Source: Cerioporus squamosus (Eukaryota; Basidiomycota; Agaricomycetes; Polyporales; Polyporaceae). From it: 64,000 bases of DNA. Of this stretch, positions 8,822 to 20,062 are shown one piece after another. Within the stretch, counting starts at the first letter, position 1. Each line of letters starts with the position of its first letter. The position numbers and the translations under genes were made by a program. The stretch covers positions 1 through 64,000 of the forward strand of contig JABYQS010000103.1 of the NCBI GenBank assembly GCA_022592435.1. Direction: 5' to 3'. Below the pieces are notes generated by a model that saw only the letters and a program-made list of their open reading frames with translations, was not told where the DNA came from and did no database searches.

Positions 8822-11486
8822 ATGCCCCCACGCAACGCCAACGCCAACGCCAACGCCATGGCGGGCCCCAGCCAGCCCCAGGACGAACTCACCCAGACCG
8901 TGTTTGGCGCGGTTGAGAGCCTCAGCCAGGTCCGCAAGGCCGGATTTCTCCTCGAGACATCGCTGGCGTTGATCGAAAGCGGGAGGTGAGTGGTTTTTTG
9001 TGTGATCAAGCCATCACGGCTATGGAGGGAGCTGAGTCGGCGAGCGGAAAGGCGTTTCTGCTGGGGGAGGAGGGAGGGACGCTGAGACGACAAGGCAACA
9101 GAGGTTGCGGATGGAAGGAAGGACGGGGGGGGGGGGGAACAAGGGACGAGGAGGGTGTCTGTGAGGTAGACTTTGCTGACGGACCCCCCGCAGGTACGGC
9201 GATGCAGTCGAGAACTACCTGGACGTATACCTCAGAACACCCGGACTGGAGAACAAAGACATGGCGAGAGCGCTGCTTGCAAGAGGGAATGCGCGCAAGA
9301 CGGCGGGCGAGAGGCTCCTTGCGAAAGCGCAGCAGGACTTCCAGGCCGTCGCGAAGCTCGACCCGTCCAACCGGGAGCTGCAGGGGTACCTCAGGAGAAG
9401 CAACATGGTACGTTCGAGTACATCTTATCATCAGCACCTTCCCCATCCGCTCCTTTCGTGTGCTCCCGGAAACGCCATTGGTTTTACAGACCGACGCGCC
9501 GTTCCAGCAAAGTGTTCACTGGGTCAGAGATGGACCTATCGAGGTTACGACTCCGCTTCAGACGCAAGGCAGGCTGAGGCAGTCGACGGAATGCATTGTC
9601 GTGAAGAGCATTTACATGCCTTCACGAAAATGTATGGCAAGTGCCCGAGAGTTTCCCCTCTTGTCTCCGTAAGGATCAGAGCGTGCGGAGAGTAGACTAT
9701 CTGCGCATACGATCCGGAAGATCAGGGCAATGTGGGCGAGGAATGCTTGGTCGCTCGATCTCACACTTCGCCGAAGCGAATGCGAGGCACGCCTCCCTGT
9801 TCTCGTATATATACCGGATGGACGAGGCCGAAACTGATGGGGCTGCTATATGCGCATAGATTCACTTCGTTGACGAACCTGCGTCACAACGAGCCCCACC
9901 CGAGATATGGGAACGCATTGCCCGCTTTATCCCCAGGTATCACCTCCGTTCCTGGCTCTTCGTGTCGGCGTTCCACAGGGAAATCGCCGTTCGACTCATC
10001 TTCCACACGATCGACTTGTACTTTGGCGAGGACCAGGACCTGAACCGTGGCCTCGATATCTTCGACAGGGTCAAGGCAGATCCCGTATTCGCAAGCCGCA
10101 TCAAGGCGCTCCGGTTGCATTGGGCGTACGAAGAAAACGATATGTTCGATCTTATGTGTCGTAAGTGCTCGGTGTTATCTCCTTGGATCTAACTCATGAA
10201 TCGTCACCAGGAATGTTCAAGTCCGCCCTGCCCGCATTCTGCGCGTTGCGAGAGTTCGAATGGATAGGATATCCGGAGTTCCGCGCTGATATGGTGCAGG
10301 CCGTACTGCAAGCTCACCCGCACCTGCATACCCTAGGACTGATCGGATGGCACTTCGATGCCGTCGGAGTGGTATGTGCGAATTGCTTGTGACTTCATCT
10401 ACAAGTACTAACTATTCCGTCGCAGTCCGCATTCAGTGGCCTGCGCAGGTTCATCCTTCGCGCTGAAGATGACGACGGCTTCGCAGACATGGGCGAGGTC
10501 CGGACGGTGCTCGACCAGAACCAGGAGACGCTCCGGCACCTCACGCTCGGCGCGTACCTCCAGCGCAACCACTCTTGGGACCACGCGTTCCAGTCCCCGA
10601 CTATCCGGAACCTCGCTCACCTCGAGCTCGTCGACACGAGGATCTCCCATGTCGTGCTGGCACGCATCGCCCACGCACATCGGCTGGAGAGCCTGACGCT
10701 CCACGGTACATTCGAGGAGCCGTGCTCAGCGAGCGTCGTGTTCGGGAGTGACCACGTCATTGAGGGCGTGCACACATTCTTGCCTCACCTGGAAGACTTC
10801 CGATTCGTCATGGTCGGGCACGATGATGAGCTGAACCTATTCCAGTCCGTGGTACAATTCTTGCGCCAGCGACCGAAGCTGCGCAGACTTGACCTCGGCA
10901 GCTGCCCATGGGACTTGGTGCATAGTGTGCTGCCGGACCTCTCGGGCTTGCGCGTGCTGAGAGTACGCATCGCGAACCTGAGCGAGAGCAATCTGCGTGC
11001 GTTGCTGAAGTCCGTGCCGCGGGAGATGCAAGCGCTCCATCTCGAGTGCGCCGTGTCTGATAAACCCATCGTACGTACGTCCTCCCTTGAACACGCCCAC
11101 CCGCTGACGCATTACCATAGCATGAGTACGCATCCGCCTTCAAAATCTTCCCCTCCATCACGATGCTGCACCTCGACAGCAACCGGAGGAGACCGCAGCC
11201 CAACCTCCTCTCGGACAAGGAGTACCAGCTACAAACCGAGCAATGGACGTTGCACGCAAGGAGCATCGCACGCGCGCTCCCGACGATCGACTTCGTCGGC
11301 TGGCACGGCGAGCACTACGTCGTCGTACGCAGCGGCGAGCAGGAGAAGGTCGAGCTCAAAGAGCTGCCTGCGCGCAGGCGGTTGGACTGTGCGAAAGGCG
11401 TAGACCTTGGGAGTGAGGACGCGGCTTGGATGGAACGGAAGGATCTGCCGATGGACTACGAGACTCCGGGACTGCAGCAGACGTGA
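8822..11486 (+). CDS. TPR-like N-terminus plus F-box and LRR-like C-terminus protein
   Basis: Six exons (8822-8985, 9194-9407, 9860-10160, 10211-10371, 10426-11070, 11121-11486) encode 616 residues. After an Asn-Ala repeat, residues about 35-125 look TPR-like (ALIESGRYGDAVENYLDVYL, AQQDFQAVAKLDPSNRELQG). An F-box follows at about 139-180 (PPEIWERIARFIPRYHLRSW). The rest has leucine-rich repeat-like segments (LRHLTLGAYL, LAHLELVDTRIS, LRRLDLGSCPWD). Such proteins normally act as substrate receptors of SCF ubiquitin ligases; the target cannot be told. The join across the 452-nt intron 2 (9408-9859) is phase-compatible but long, so a skipped exon or two separate genes remain possible. Confidence 0.75.
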
Positions 11487-11998
11487 TTTTGGTTGTGAGT
11501 GACCCGCCTGTATTGTTGACGTGTTTTGCTTGCTTCCTCTGCCATCGTGATATCTGCTCAGTTTGGATCGTGGATGTGTCTTACGGGGCTCCATGTATCA
11601 ATTCCCCGCTGCCAGCGCAGCACTACCTCGTAATCCAGGCAGGATGAACATCTATCCGAACTTGCCCGCAGTCGAATCCAGCAGTAGGTCAAGTAGGTAC
11701 GTTAGTTTTCTGGAACCCCGGACTCTTTCTTCATTGACCTATCGCGTCCATGCGATTGTTCTTTGGGAGTAGTTGGGAGTGCGAGACATCCACTGTGGGA
11801 GGAGCTCACCTTGGTAAGCCTACTCTCCCTCACCGAACTAATGATAGACATGCTGACTACTCAAAGCAGGCGCACCCCGAGTGGGAACCATTCCTACACA
11901 TGAACACCCACGGCGCAGCGCAGGACTTAGATAACAACGCAAGATCCTCCCGTCCATCACGTCCATCCCACATAGCCCGCTGTTCACGTTGTATCGAC
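11487..11998. other. Intergenic
   Basis: 3' flank of the F-box gene and promoter of OYE1. No gene or clear TATA element seen. Confidence 0.5.
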
Positions 11999-13429
11999 AT
12001 GGGTGACAAAGTATCGGAGCATTCGCCCACCACGAGCGCTCTCTTCCAGTCCATACGGGTCGGGGAGATCGCTCTTGGTCATCGTGTAGTCTTCGCACCA
12101 CTCACGCGATGCCGAGCCAACAGCCGTGGGGTCCCCACCGAGTTGGCGGTGGAGTACTACGCGCAGCGGGCGTCCGTCCCTGGGTCCCTTCTCATCTCCG
12201 AGGCGACCTACGTTTCGCGCGCTGCGGAGGGACGGTCTGCGAATGCGCCGGGCGTTTGGAATGAGGAGCAGGTAGCTGCTTGGAAGAAGGTACGTGCCTG
12301 CTGACCGTGCGCGAGCCATTGTTTCTGTGCGTTAAAATACGGGTTGGCAGGTCGCAGATGCTGTCCATGCACAGGGCTCGTACATATTCATGCAGATCTG
12401 GGCGCTGGGTCGTGCAGCGCGATTGGAATACATCCGGCAGCAGGATCCCGACTTTGCGTATGTCTCTGCTTCGGATGTTTGCCTGTCGGGGAAAGAGGAG
12501 ACTCCCAGACCTTTGATTACTTCTGGTATGCCCGGCTTTGACTGCTGTAGCGGTGCCGCTGACAAGTGACTCGCAGAGATAAAGGATTATATCGCAGCGT
12601 TCGCTCAAGCGGCGCGCAACGCTGTGATCGGTGCAGGATTTGATGGTGTAGAGATCCATGGCGCGCATGGGTACCTCGTCGACCAGTTCATACAAGAGAC
12701 ATCCAACAAGCGTACGGACGAGTACGGTGGCTCGGTTGAGAATCGGTGCAGATTCGCTCTGGAGGTAGTAAACGCGGTCACCCAGGCAGTCGGCGAGCAC
12801 AAAACGGCCATCCGGATAAGCCCGTGGAGTACCTTTCAAGGTGAGTGGGACTTCATGGCATGTTGCATTGGGCTGAGCAGATCCTCTGTGGCAGACATGC
12901 GTATGCCTGATCCGGTCCCCACCTTCACATACCTCGTCAGCCGGCTGGCTGAGGACCATCCTAGCCTTGCATACTTGCACGTCGTCGAGCCTGGTATTTC
13001 TGGCAGCACGGACATGAGCCCTGCAGTAGGAGAGGTACCGTCCTCAGTATCACGTACCGCCCTGATTGCTGGCACTGATTGTCATTTGATAGTCGAACGA
13101 TTTCATTCGCAAGATCTGGCTTCCTCGGCCTCTCGTCAGTGCTGGAGGATATACGAGGGAGAAAGCGATGCGAGTCGCCGAAGAGACTGGCCAACTCATA
13201 GCGTTCGGACGTGCGTTCGTGAGCAACGTGAGGACAGTTTGTTTTCGGTTGATATATTTTACTGATCTTGACGGTGCGCTCGCAGCCTGACCTCCCTCTG
13301 CGGCTTATGAAGGACATACCGCTGACTGAATGGGATCGCGACGTGTTCTACACCCCTGAGGATCCCCATGGATACATCGATTACCCCGTTTCGGAAGTTG
13401 CGGTGGCGGCATTTGCAGCGTTTAGATAG
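11999..13429 (+). CDS. Old yellow enzyme family NAD(P)H:flavin oxidoreductase (OYE1 of 3)
   Basis: Six exons (11999-12289, 12351-12525, 12577-12840, 12895-13034, 13093-13227, 13286-13429) give 382 residues, the usual OYE length. Visible family motifs are FAPLTRCRAN near the N-terminus, [34 protein letters not shown] (catalytic His183, His186, Tyr188), [18 protein letters not shown] and the late FMN-binding segment VSAGGYTREKA. OYEs bind FMN and reduce activated C=C bonds of enones, nitroalkenes and similar electrophiles at the expense of NADPH; the physiological substrate here is unknown. Intron positions are identical in the tandem neighbour at 13964 and the copy at 47721, so all three are one paralogous set. 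No N-terminal targeting signal is seen, so it is probably cytosolic. Confidence 0.92.
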
Positions 13430-13963
13430 TGCAAAATGGACGAGATGTGGACAGGAAGACGCAGTAAAAGAACTGTGCTGCGCCACTCATGATTAGGATT
13501 TTGTGCGACAATGCTGTCGAGTACGGCAAGGATTATCGTTTGGGGTCGTGTCGCCCATGCGTGCTCAGATGAAGGTTGTACGTCCGAGGTAAGTCAGGCC
13601 TGCAGAGAGTACGAACTCACTACACTGAGTCCTAGGTGAAGAAATCGCGCAGTTCGATATTCCACGGTCGCAGTCGGGTAAGCACATGGCTATCGCACGC
13701 GAAAGAGCTTCAGCCATATGTACGGTGCACCGATCCGACCCGTATCCCACACTGCCTTCGACTGACCCATTCCATATCTCAGGCACATCGTAACTTACTA
13801 AGTCTGATAACGTCTTCCCGGGCAGGTTGAGGCAGGTTATCCGTGGGCGGCCCGTCATGGTGAGACATGCTACATATAAAGGTCGAGTCTTCTGTCTGAT
13901 ACCAACCTTCGACACCTCCTACCCCTTTGCGGCTTTAGGTAGAGGGAACCCACAACTAGAAAG
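13430..13963. other. Intergenic between OYE1 and OYE2
   Basis: Holds the OYE2 promoter with a good TATA element (13875-13880). No gene seen. Confidence 0.6.
13875..13880 (+). promoter_or_regulatory. TATA box of OYE2
   Basis: TATAAA within CTACATATAAAGG, 84 nt before the OYE2 start codon and followed by a pyrimidine-rich stretch (CACCTCCTACCCC). A TATA promoter is common for inducible, stress-type genes. I see no equivalent box before the other two OYE copies. Confidence 0.5.
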
Positions 13964-15394
13964 ATGGGAGAACTCGCGGAACCCGTACCTACTCTCTTCC
14001 AGCCCGTTCAAGTCGGCGACGCGACGCTAAACCACCGCGTCGTGCTTGCCCCTCTCACCCGCATTCGCGCAAACAAGAAACACGTTCATACCGACCTCGC
14101 CGTAACGTATTATGCGCAGCGTGCCTCCGTCCCAGGCACTCTCCTGGTGGCCGAGGCAACTCTCATCGCCCCGTACGCGGGACACTTCTCCCCTCATGCG
14201 CCAGGTGTTTATGACGAGGAGCAGACTGCAGCGTGGAAACGGGTGAGTCTTGATGCCCATCATGCTGACCGCCTTTGACCGTGCGTCACCTTGTATCTAG
14301 ATCGCGGATGCAGTGCATGCAAAGGGCTCGTATCTCTACATGCAGATATGGGCCCTCGGACGCGCTGCTGTTCCTGCAGTGTTGAAGGCCGAGAACCTGG
14401 AGTTTCCTTATGTATCGGCCTCGGATATTCCGCTCAGTACAAGGCCGTCGCAGACTGAAGTGCCTCGTGCACTCACTATCCCAGGTACGTACACACTCAG
14501 TGCAACTTGAAGCTTGAAGACTGACGCAAATCGTTATAGAGATCAAACAATATGTCGAGGCCTTCGCTCAAGCCGCACGGAACGCTGTGCACGGTGCGGG
14601 CTGTGATGGGGTTGAGATCCATGCTGCGCATGGGTACCTCATCGACCAATTCACGCAGGACCTCTCGAACAAGCGCACGGACGAGTACGGAGGCTCCGTC
14701 GAGAACCGGTGCCGGTTCGCGCTGGAGGTGATCGACGCTGTGGTGGCAGCCATTGGTGCGAAAAAGACTGCATTCCGTGTCAGTCCATGGAGCACGTTTC
14801 AAGGTACGTGCCGCGGTGATAAGCCCCGTTAGACGGAGGAGGCTGAATGCAAGGAAACCTGCAGACATGCGCATGGAAGATCCCGTCCCAACTTTCACAT
14901 ACCTCGTCTCAAAGGCCCTCGAGCGTCACCCGGACTTGGCGTACTTGAGCGTCGTCGAGCCTGGTGTTGCAGGCGCGAGCGATATCGAGGCTCGTTCAGG
15001 AGAAGTGCGTTCCATACGCTGATATGATGATCCGTAGAAGTATGTTAACTATGCTCATTCGTGACAGTCGAATGACTTCCTACGCAAAATCTGGCTTCCG
15101 CGACCATTCATGTCCGCTGGGCGATACACTCGGGAATCAGCCATCAAGCGTGCTGAAGAAACCGGAGAGCTGATCGCCTTCGGCCGTCGGTTCATTTCCA
15201 ACGTAATCCACCGACCTTTGCTTCAGGAATTGCTCTCGATCTGACGTTGCTCCTCTTGCAAATTATAGCCGGATCTTCCTCTGCGCCTGCGGAAGAACAT
15301 TCCGCTCACTCCCTGGGAAAGGGCGGTATACGCTGTTCCAGAAGACCCACATGGGTACATCGACTATCCGTTCGCGGAAGAGTCGAAGATCTAA
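13964..15394 (+). CDS. Old yellow enzyme family oxidoreductase (OYE2 of 3)
   Basis: Six exons (13964-14242, 14301-14484, 14540-14803, 14865-15004, 15068-15202, 15269-15394) give 375 residues. The arrangement and all five intron positions match OYE1, which ends 534 nt upstream, so this is a tandem duplicate. Motifs are [51 protein letters not shown] (His182, His185, Tyr187), [14 protein letters not shown] and [11 protein letters not shown]. The His-His-Tyr triad matches plant OPR-type and bacterial OYEs rather than the His-Asn pair of brewer's yeast OYE1. Its role is NADPH-dependent reduction of electrophilic alkenes. Divergence from OYE1 lies mainly in the loop after QIWALGRAA, which lines the substrate pocket in this family, so substrate range may differ. 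Confidence 0.92.
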
Positions 15395-15609
15395 GGCTCT
15401 GACTGCTTCCTTGTGTTGACCTAATTGAGAATGGCCGGCCCACATTAGACCTGGCTTTAAGCCTGCGACGGTGCTGATATAACTCAAAGGTAGACTCTGC
15501 CCGGTAGAGGCATCCGCATATTCGATATGTGGAGAACCGTCACCTATCCATCTCCCAGGTTGTCGTACGCAGACGTCGACAATACAATCTAGCGCCATCT
15601 TCACACGAA

Positions 15610-15704
15610 GGGCATGTGGTGTAGTTGGTTATTACGCTCGCTTAGCATCTGCAGTAGTGAGCACAGCTTGCGAGAGGGGTCCGGTTCAATCCCGGACATG
15701 TCCA
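15610..15704 (+). tRNA. tRNA-Ala (AGC) with 21-nt intron
   Basis: The acceptor GGGCATG pairs with CATGTCC (one G-T pair), followed by discriminator A at 15704. The D arm is GTGTAGTTGGTTATTAC. The anticodon stem CTCGC/GCGAG encloses loop TTAGCAT, with anticodon AGC at 15644-15646. The intron 15648-15668 lies after nucleotide 37, the canonical nuclear position. The T arm is TCCGG-TTCAATC-CCGGA. No CCA is encoded, as in eukaryotes. The first T-run downstream is TTTT at 15773-15776, about 70 nt away, so termination may be at a weaker site. Confidence 0.9.
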
Positions 15705-16712
15705 TGAAGTTGCGAAAACGAGGTCAAGCTTCGATGCGTCCTGTTATCAGTCTCAGCTTACTTGGGAAAGTATTTTGGCGAAAGCTCAGCACGGACCGGG
15801 AACAGCGTAAGCATGATGCTTTGCCTCTTCCTCCAGAATCCTCCTGTCTTCCATTATTGAATCTATACGCTCGGACGGCGCGAGGTACGAGCGCCTCGGA
15901 GCTGTAAGTCTCTGCGCAGGACGACGGCGCCTCGACATCTTGTCTCGCGCCGTCGTCTTCTCGTCGTCCTCTGCTGGCTCGGGCTCTGTGCTCCTACTCT
16001 ACTCTGTCGTACTTGACTTAAAATCCCACCCACAGCTCCCTTGTTTTTCCACCGCTAGTGACTTAGTCTAGCCCTCGGAACTTTCTGGTCGACAAACTCA
16101 CGCGGCCGGCCTCCCGGCTCTCTAGCAGCGACTGGAGGTCCACTCTCCTTAATAGCGGTTGAGGGAAGTATTGACGTAGAGGCAGTATCGCTATTGTAAG
16201 TCTCCCTACCGCTCTACGTTTCGCCTCGCCCGCGTGGGCAGCAATCCTGCTTTTCCGACCCTCCGAGTTACTCCCGGTTTTCCCTCTATCACGATGCCTT
16301 TCCATGGCTCACAGCTGCCCTCTCATACGGACCTGGGCGAAACGTCCAACTACACATCCAGTCGCAGCCCACGCCCCTCTCCCAATCGGCCGCGTGTTTG
16401 GCTTGCTCACCCGCCCTAGCGGCTCACGGATTTCCTTCACAGTTGGAGTTTCGTCTGGCGTCGGAAAGTCTTCTTCGGCCGCTCTGTCGGGAGGGCTTTC
16501 GCCTGTTCACGTTCACGTTCATGTTTGCCCTGTCAGCGTCCGCTTCGCTAATACACCGCTGTAATCACGTAGTCACGATTGCATTGCATTTCTACTTGTC
16601 CAGCCCGACCACCGCTGCGCATAGACATTAACTTCTCTGTCTGCGCAGTCTAGTACAGGTTCGGAGACGCGAGGGTCAGATCTTCTCTAAACCAGCTCGT
16701 ACAGGATAGGCA
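15705..16712. other. Intergenic between tRNA-Ala and SET gene
   Basis: About 1 kb with no supported gene. Reading frames here are short and lack conserved motifs. The last few hundred bases are CT-rich, as expected of a fungal promoter and leader. Confidence 0.5.
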
Positions 16713-18212
16713 ATGACGGTTGCGATCTCTCCGTCAGAGGACGATCTGAAGAGCGCGTTGCTCGCCCTCAAGGCCGAAACCCTTCGCTCGGAGTCCCCAA
16801 GATCCACGCGCTCCTGCTCGCGGCACATCCAGAGTGGACCGTCAGCGAAAAGCGCACGCGGAAAGTTTTGCAACATGAAGGCTTGGTCCAGAACGCGAAC
16901 GGCACTGGCAGCGGATCCGGAGGGCAAGTGTACCCGAGCTCGCGCCTGATCGAGGGCTTCGACGTTGCGAAGTGGACGACGAAGGTGGAGGTGCAGTACT
17001 TTGGGAAGACGAAGGGCAAGGGACTCGTCGCGAGGGAGAAGATTGCGGAAGGAGAGGCGATCTGGAAGGAGGACCCCTTCATCCTCGCGCCGGAATGGTG
17101 AGTCCTCTCCTCTCTTCCCCGTCCCCGAGAAAGCGTTCGGGATCCATGCCTCAACATTCGCGATCACAGGAACCTCTACGACCTCCAGATGTCCTCCGCC
17201 GCGTGCGGGCACTGTTCGACTCCGCTCACGTCCTCCCCGCTCGTCGTCCCCTGCTCCGCGTCGACGTCGTCCACGCCTTGTCCGGTGCGCTTCTGCAGCC
17301 GACTGTGTCTGTCGCGCTCCGGCCGGACACACCCCCTGCTCTGCGCCTCGCGGAACCCCGCGTCTGCACCCCTGCTGCACTTTGCGCGCCGGAACGAGTG
17401 GATGGCCCTTCATGCGCTCGCGCAGTGCACCGCGCGGGTGCTGCTGACGCACGAGCAGGATGAGAAGGCGTTTGCGGAGGACTGGGAGGTCGTGCGTGCG
17501 TTGGCGCAGCTCGGCATGGAGGAGCGCGCGAAAGGCGGATGGTACGTCCGGTCTGTTGCGTATCGGTCAGATCCGTCCCTCAACACGGACTCTCTCTCTC
17601 GCAGGCTGGGTGCGGAGCCGGACCGTGCGATGTGGAAGAAGGCGCACAAGCTGTACGTGCAGGCGTTCCAAGAGCCCGCCACGGAGCCAGAGAGAAAGCG
17701 GCTTACGAAGCTGCTCAAGAAGCCCCTCCCCAAGGAGGTGTCCGACACTCTGTTCGAATACGATGCGTTCCTGTGCGGGCTCGGGCGTATGAGTCTCAGT
17801 GAGTCCTGTGCACCTCCCTCTCTGCCAGACATGGGCTCATCAGATGCGCTGGCCAGACCTCGAGGCGCACGGAGGTCTGTACGTCCTCCACTCGCACATC
17901 AACCACTCGTGCACGCCCAACGTCTCCGTGCGCCATCTCGACCAGCGCACCGCGCTCTCGCGCATAACGCTGGTCGCAAGACGCGAGATCGCGCCGGGCG
18001 AGGAGCTCCTGATCACCTACGTGAACCCAGAGCAGCCGGTCGAGCAGCGCAGGCGCGGGCTCATGGAGTGGGGCTTCGGCAAGTGCATGTGCGAGCGCTG
18101 CGTCAAGGAGGAGCGCGAGCGCAGGGACGCGGGGGGCGACGCGAGCAAAGACGAGGCTGCTCCGAATGCGGACCTCGAGGCGGAGCTGAAGGCCGGCTTG
18201 GGCGTCATGTGA
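16713..18212 (+). CDS. SET-domain (MYND-containing, Set5/SMYD-like) lysine methyltransferase, apparent 1-nt frameshift
   Basis: Exons 16713-17097, 17170-17541, 17605-17798 and 17857-18212. After an N-terminal helix-rich region the split SET domain begins (TTKVEVQYFGKTKGKGLVAR), is interrupted by a Cys-rich MYND-type segment (ACGHCSTPLTSSPLVVPC, RFCSRLC) and resumes with the SET core: LYVLHSHINHSCTPN, then EELLITYVNPEQP and the post-SET cysteines (GKCMCERC). Such proteins transfer methyl groups from S-adenosylmethionine to lysines of histones or other proteins. The reading from ATG 16713 (MTVAISPSEDDLKSALLALK) must shift by one base near 16777-16781 to reach the conserved PKIHALLLAAHPEWTVSEKR. 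The exons sum to 1,307 nt, one short of a multiple of three, and no alternative in-frame ATG exists, since a stop lies at 16688. Either one A is missing from the sequence or the gene is inactivated. Confidence 0.8.
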
Positions 18213-18301
18213 GAGCAACCATCCCTCGAGCATGGAAAGCGACATGTATCCGTAGATCTACACACAATGTTGTACAACCACTGCTGCGTTACGGAACTCT
18301 G

Positions 18302-19512
18302 TCAGCCCCTGAGCTTCCTGAACAGCGCCCCGCCCGCCGCGGTCACCTTCTCGACGTCTCTGCAGGTGAGACTGTACCGCAGGCCGCGCTCGAGGAAGCC
18401 GCCGTTGAGGACCGCGTCCTTCTCCGCCTTCCCCCGCAGCAGGCCGACGTTGGCGATCTTCTCTCCTGGGGAGCGGCTGCCCGGCGCGAAGCCGTCCTCC
18501 AGCAGCTCGTCGATCCCGTGCAGATGCGACTCGTACAGCGCGGACGTGGTGATGACCAGACTGCGGGGCTCGAGCAGGAGCGTAAAGACGGGGTTAGGGT
18601 CGATTGGTCTCCCTGTGGCGGAGGATGTCCCCGTCATCGTCGTCCCAACCCCCGACTCCGGTGCGGGAGGAAGTGGTTGGGATGGCGGTGTTGGGTTGGA
18701 CGGATTGTCTTGCTTGTACTGGTAGTAGTGGAAGATTGTGTGCGCGCCGAGAGACAGGGTCGCGACTACGGGATGGTATGCTGGTCCGTCCTCGTGGGGC
18801 TAGAGAGAGGTCAGACGTAAGTATGGCTCGGCCAGAGCAGATGTGTTGCATACCATGATGCCTTGTCCGGGTGCATACTGGAAAGTAGTCAAAAGGGTCA
18901 GCACTTGGAAGGTAAATGTCCGACCCTTAGCGCGGACCGAGAACGAGCCCGCACCTCGTTCATGATGACATGATTCGGCTCTCCATGTGCAGAGGCCTTA
19001 AACACGCCCAGGTCCCGGATGCGGCCTATAATATCAGGACTTAGGGCGGATGAGCACATGGAAAGCAGGTTGGGAGCCTGCGCCTACGACTCACTACTGG
19101 TTTACGAAGACAGGCATGTCCTGCGGAATCAGGGTTTGCTTCTTGGTGAGATCGCCGCCTAAAGATTTCCTCAGCACAGGCCCATGAGCCTCTAGAGCGT
19201 CTCACATACCCCAGATCTGAAGTCTAGCCGGAGTTGTTCAGAGGATTCTACCTGCCATGAGAACTCATGATCAGGACGGTACGCCACTGACCTGCGGTTG
19301 TTGAGACGCTTCCACCATGGCTGGGGAGCCTCTGCAATCTGGGGTATAAGGTGCAGCCATCAGCGGCCATAAGTACAATAGCTCAAGCAATCCGGGCGTA
19401 CCTTTCTGATGAGATACTCTTCCTCATCTTCCGTGACGAAATCGGGAATGTAGTACGTGGAAGAGGTTCCAGGCACCAGGTAGTCGTCCAGGTAGATCGG
19501 ACTCGGGCTCAT
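18302..19512 (-). CDS. ALKBH6-type 2-oxoglutarate/Fe(II) dioxygenase
   Basis: Seven exons on the minus strand (19402-19512, 19292-19338, 19210-19223, 19095-19158, 18955-19039, 18854-18877, 18302-18799) give 280 residues. The protein opens with YIPDFVTEDEEEYLIRK, the characteristic start of this AlkB subfamily. Fe(II)-binding His117 and Asp119 are in PHEDGPAYHP, the distal His is 209 (YESHLHG), and the 2-oxoglutarate-binding Arg is about 256 (RYSLTCR). A Pro-rich insertion (about 146-165) precedes the last strands. AlkB homologues oxidatively demethylate nucleic acids or proteins; the ALKBH6 substrate is not settled. Exons 3 and 6 are only 14 and 24 nt, and the frame requires both. It converges on the SET gene with 89 nt between stop codons. 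The GTG upstream at 19554 was not chosen because ATG 19512 fits the family start. Confidence 0.88.
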
Positions 19513-20062
19513 CGAGGCAGAGCTTTGCGAAGTCGTTAGTGCGTTCAATTGCACCAGGCTATCAGACTAGTAGTACAGTACTTAGTACTGTATGTTTTGA
19601 ACGCAGTAGGAGTCTGACCCAAGATGGTAAGCGAAGCGCGCAAATACTGGTAACGCTTACCTAATATTATATGGAGGCTTTGAGCGGTGGGCGCCGGGCG
19701 TCTGTTGGCCTCTTGCGTAACCACCACCTGCAAGCGCAACGAGCGACCTCGCTAGCAACCAGTCTCTGCCTCGTGCTGCCACACCTGTCAACTGTCGCAG
19801 TGCAGTGTACTGGTAGGTATATGTACCGTACGACAAGCTTGGCACGTGAGTTTAAATCCCGCCTTAGTACCGAGTCCCTATTTGCGTGCTCACAATACAT
19901 CCATGCAGGCGGGATGCCATCGCGCCCTGGTTAACTAGAGATCTCAGCCGCCAGAGTATACATCCCTTCCTTTAAGTTTCCCGGTACCTCCTATCCCTGT
20001 GCTTTCTCGAGCGCGTCGGGCCCCAAGTCGACCTCGCTTTCCAGGCATGTCTTGAAGCTGTC
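19513..20062. other. Intergenic between ALKBH6 and FunK1 relic
   Basis: A divergent promoter region. It contains the 19-nt palindrome listed separately but no gene. Confidence 0.5.
19574..19592. promoter_or_regulatory. 19-nt palindrome upstream of ALKBH6
   Basis: TACAGTACT-T-AGTACTGTA is a perfect inverted repeat of 9-nt arms, 62 nt upstream of the ALKBH6 start codon. Symmetry and position would suit a dimeric transcription-factor site. No known factor motif is recognised. Confidence 0.35.

Noticed and set aside
11999..15394. Tandem OYEs as part of a secondary-metabolite cluster
   Set aside because: No polyketide synthase, peptide synthetase, terpene cyclase or P450 gene in the window.
17189..18820. 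543-residue plus-strand open frame across the SET gene
   Set aside because: It is the SET reading extended through introns. Only exon parts show family residues, and the last half overlaps ALKBH6 on the other strand.
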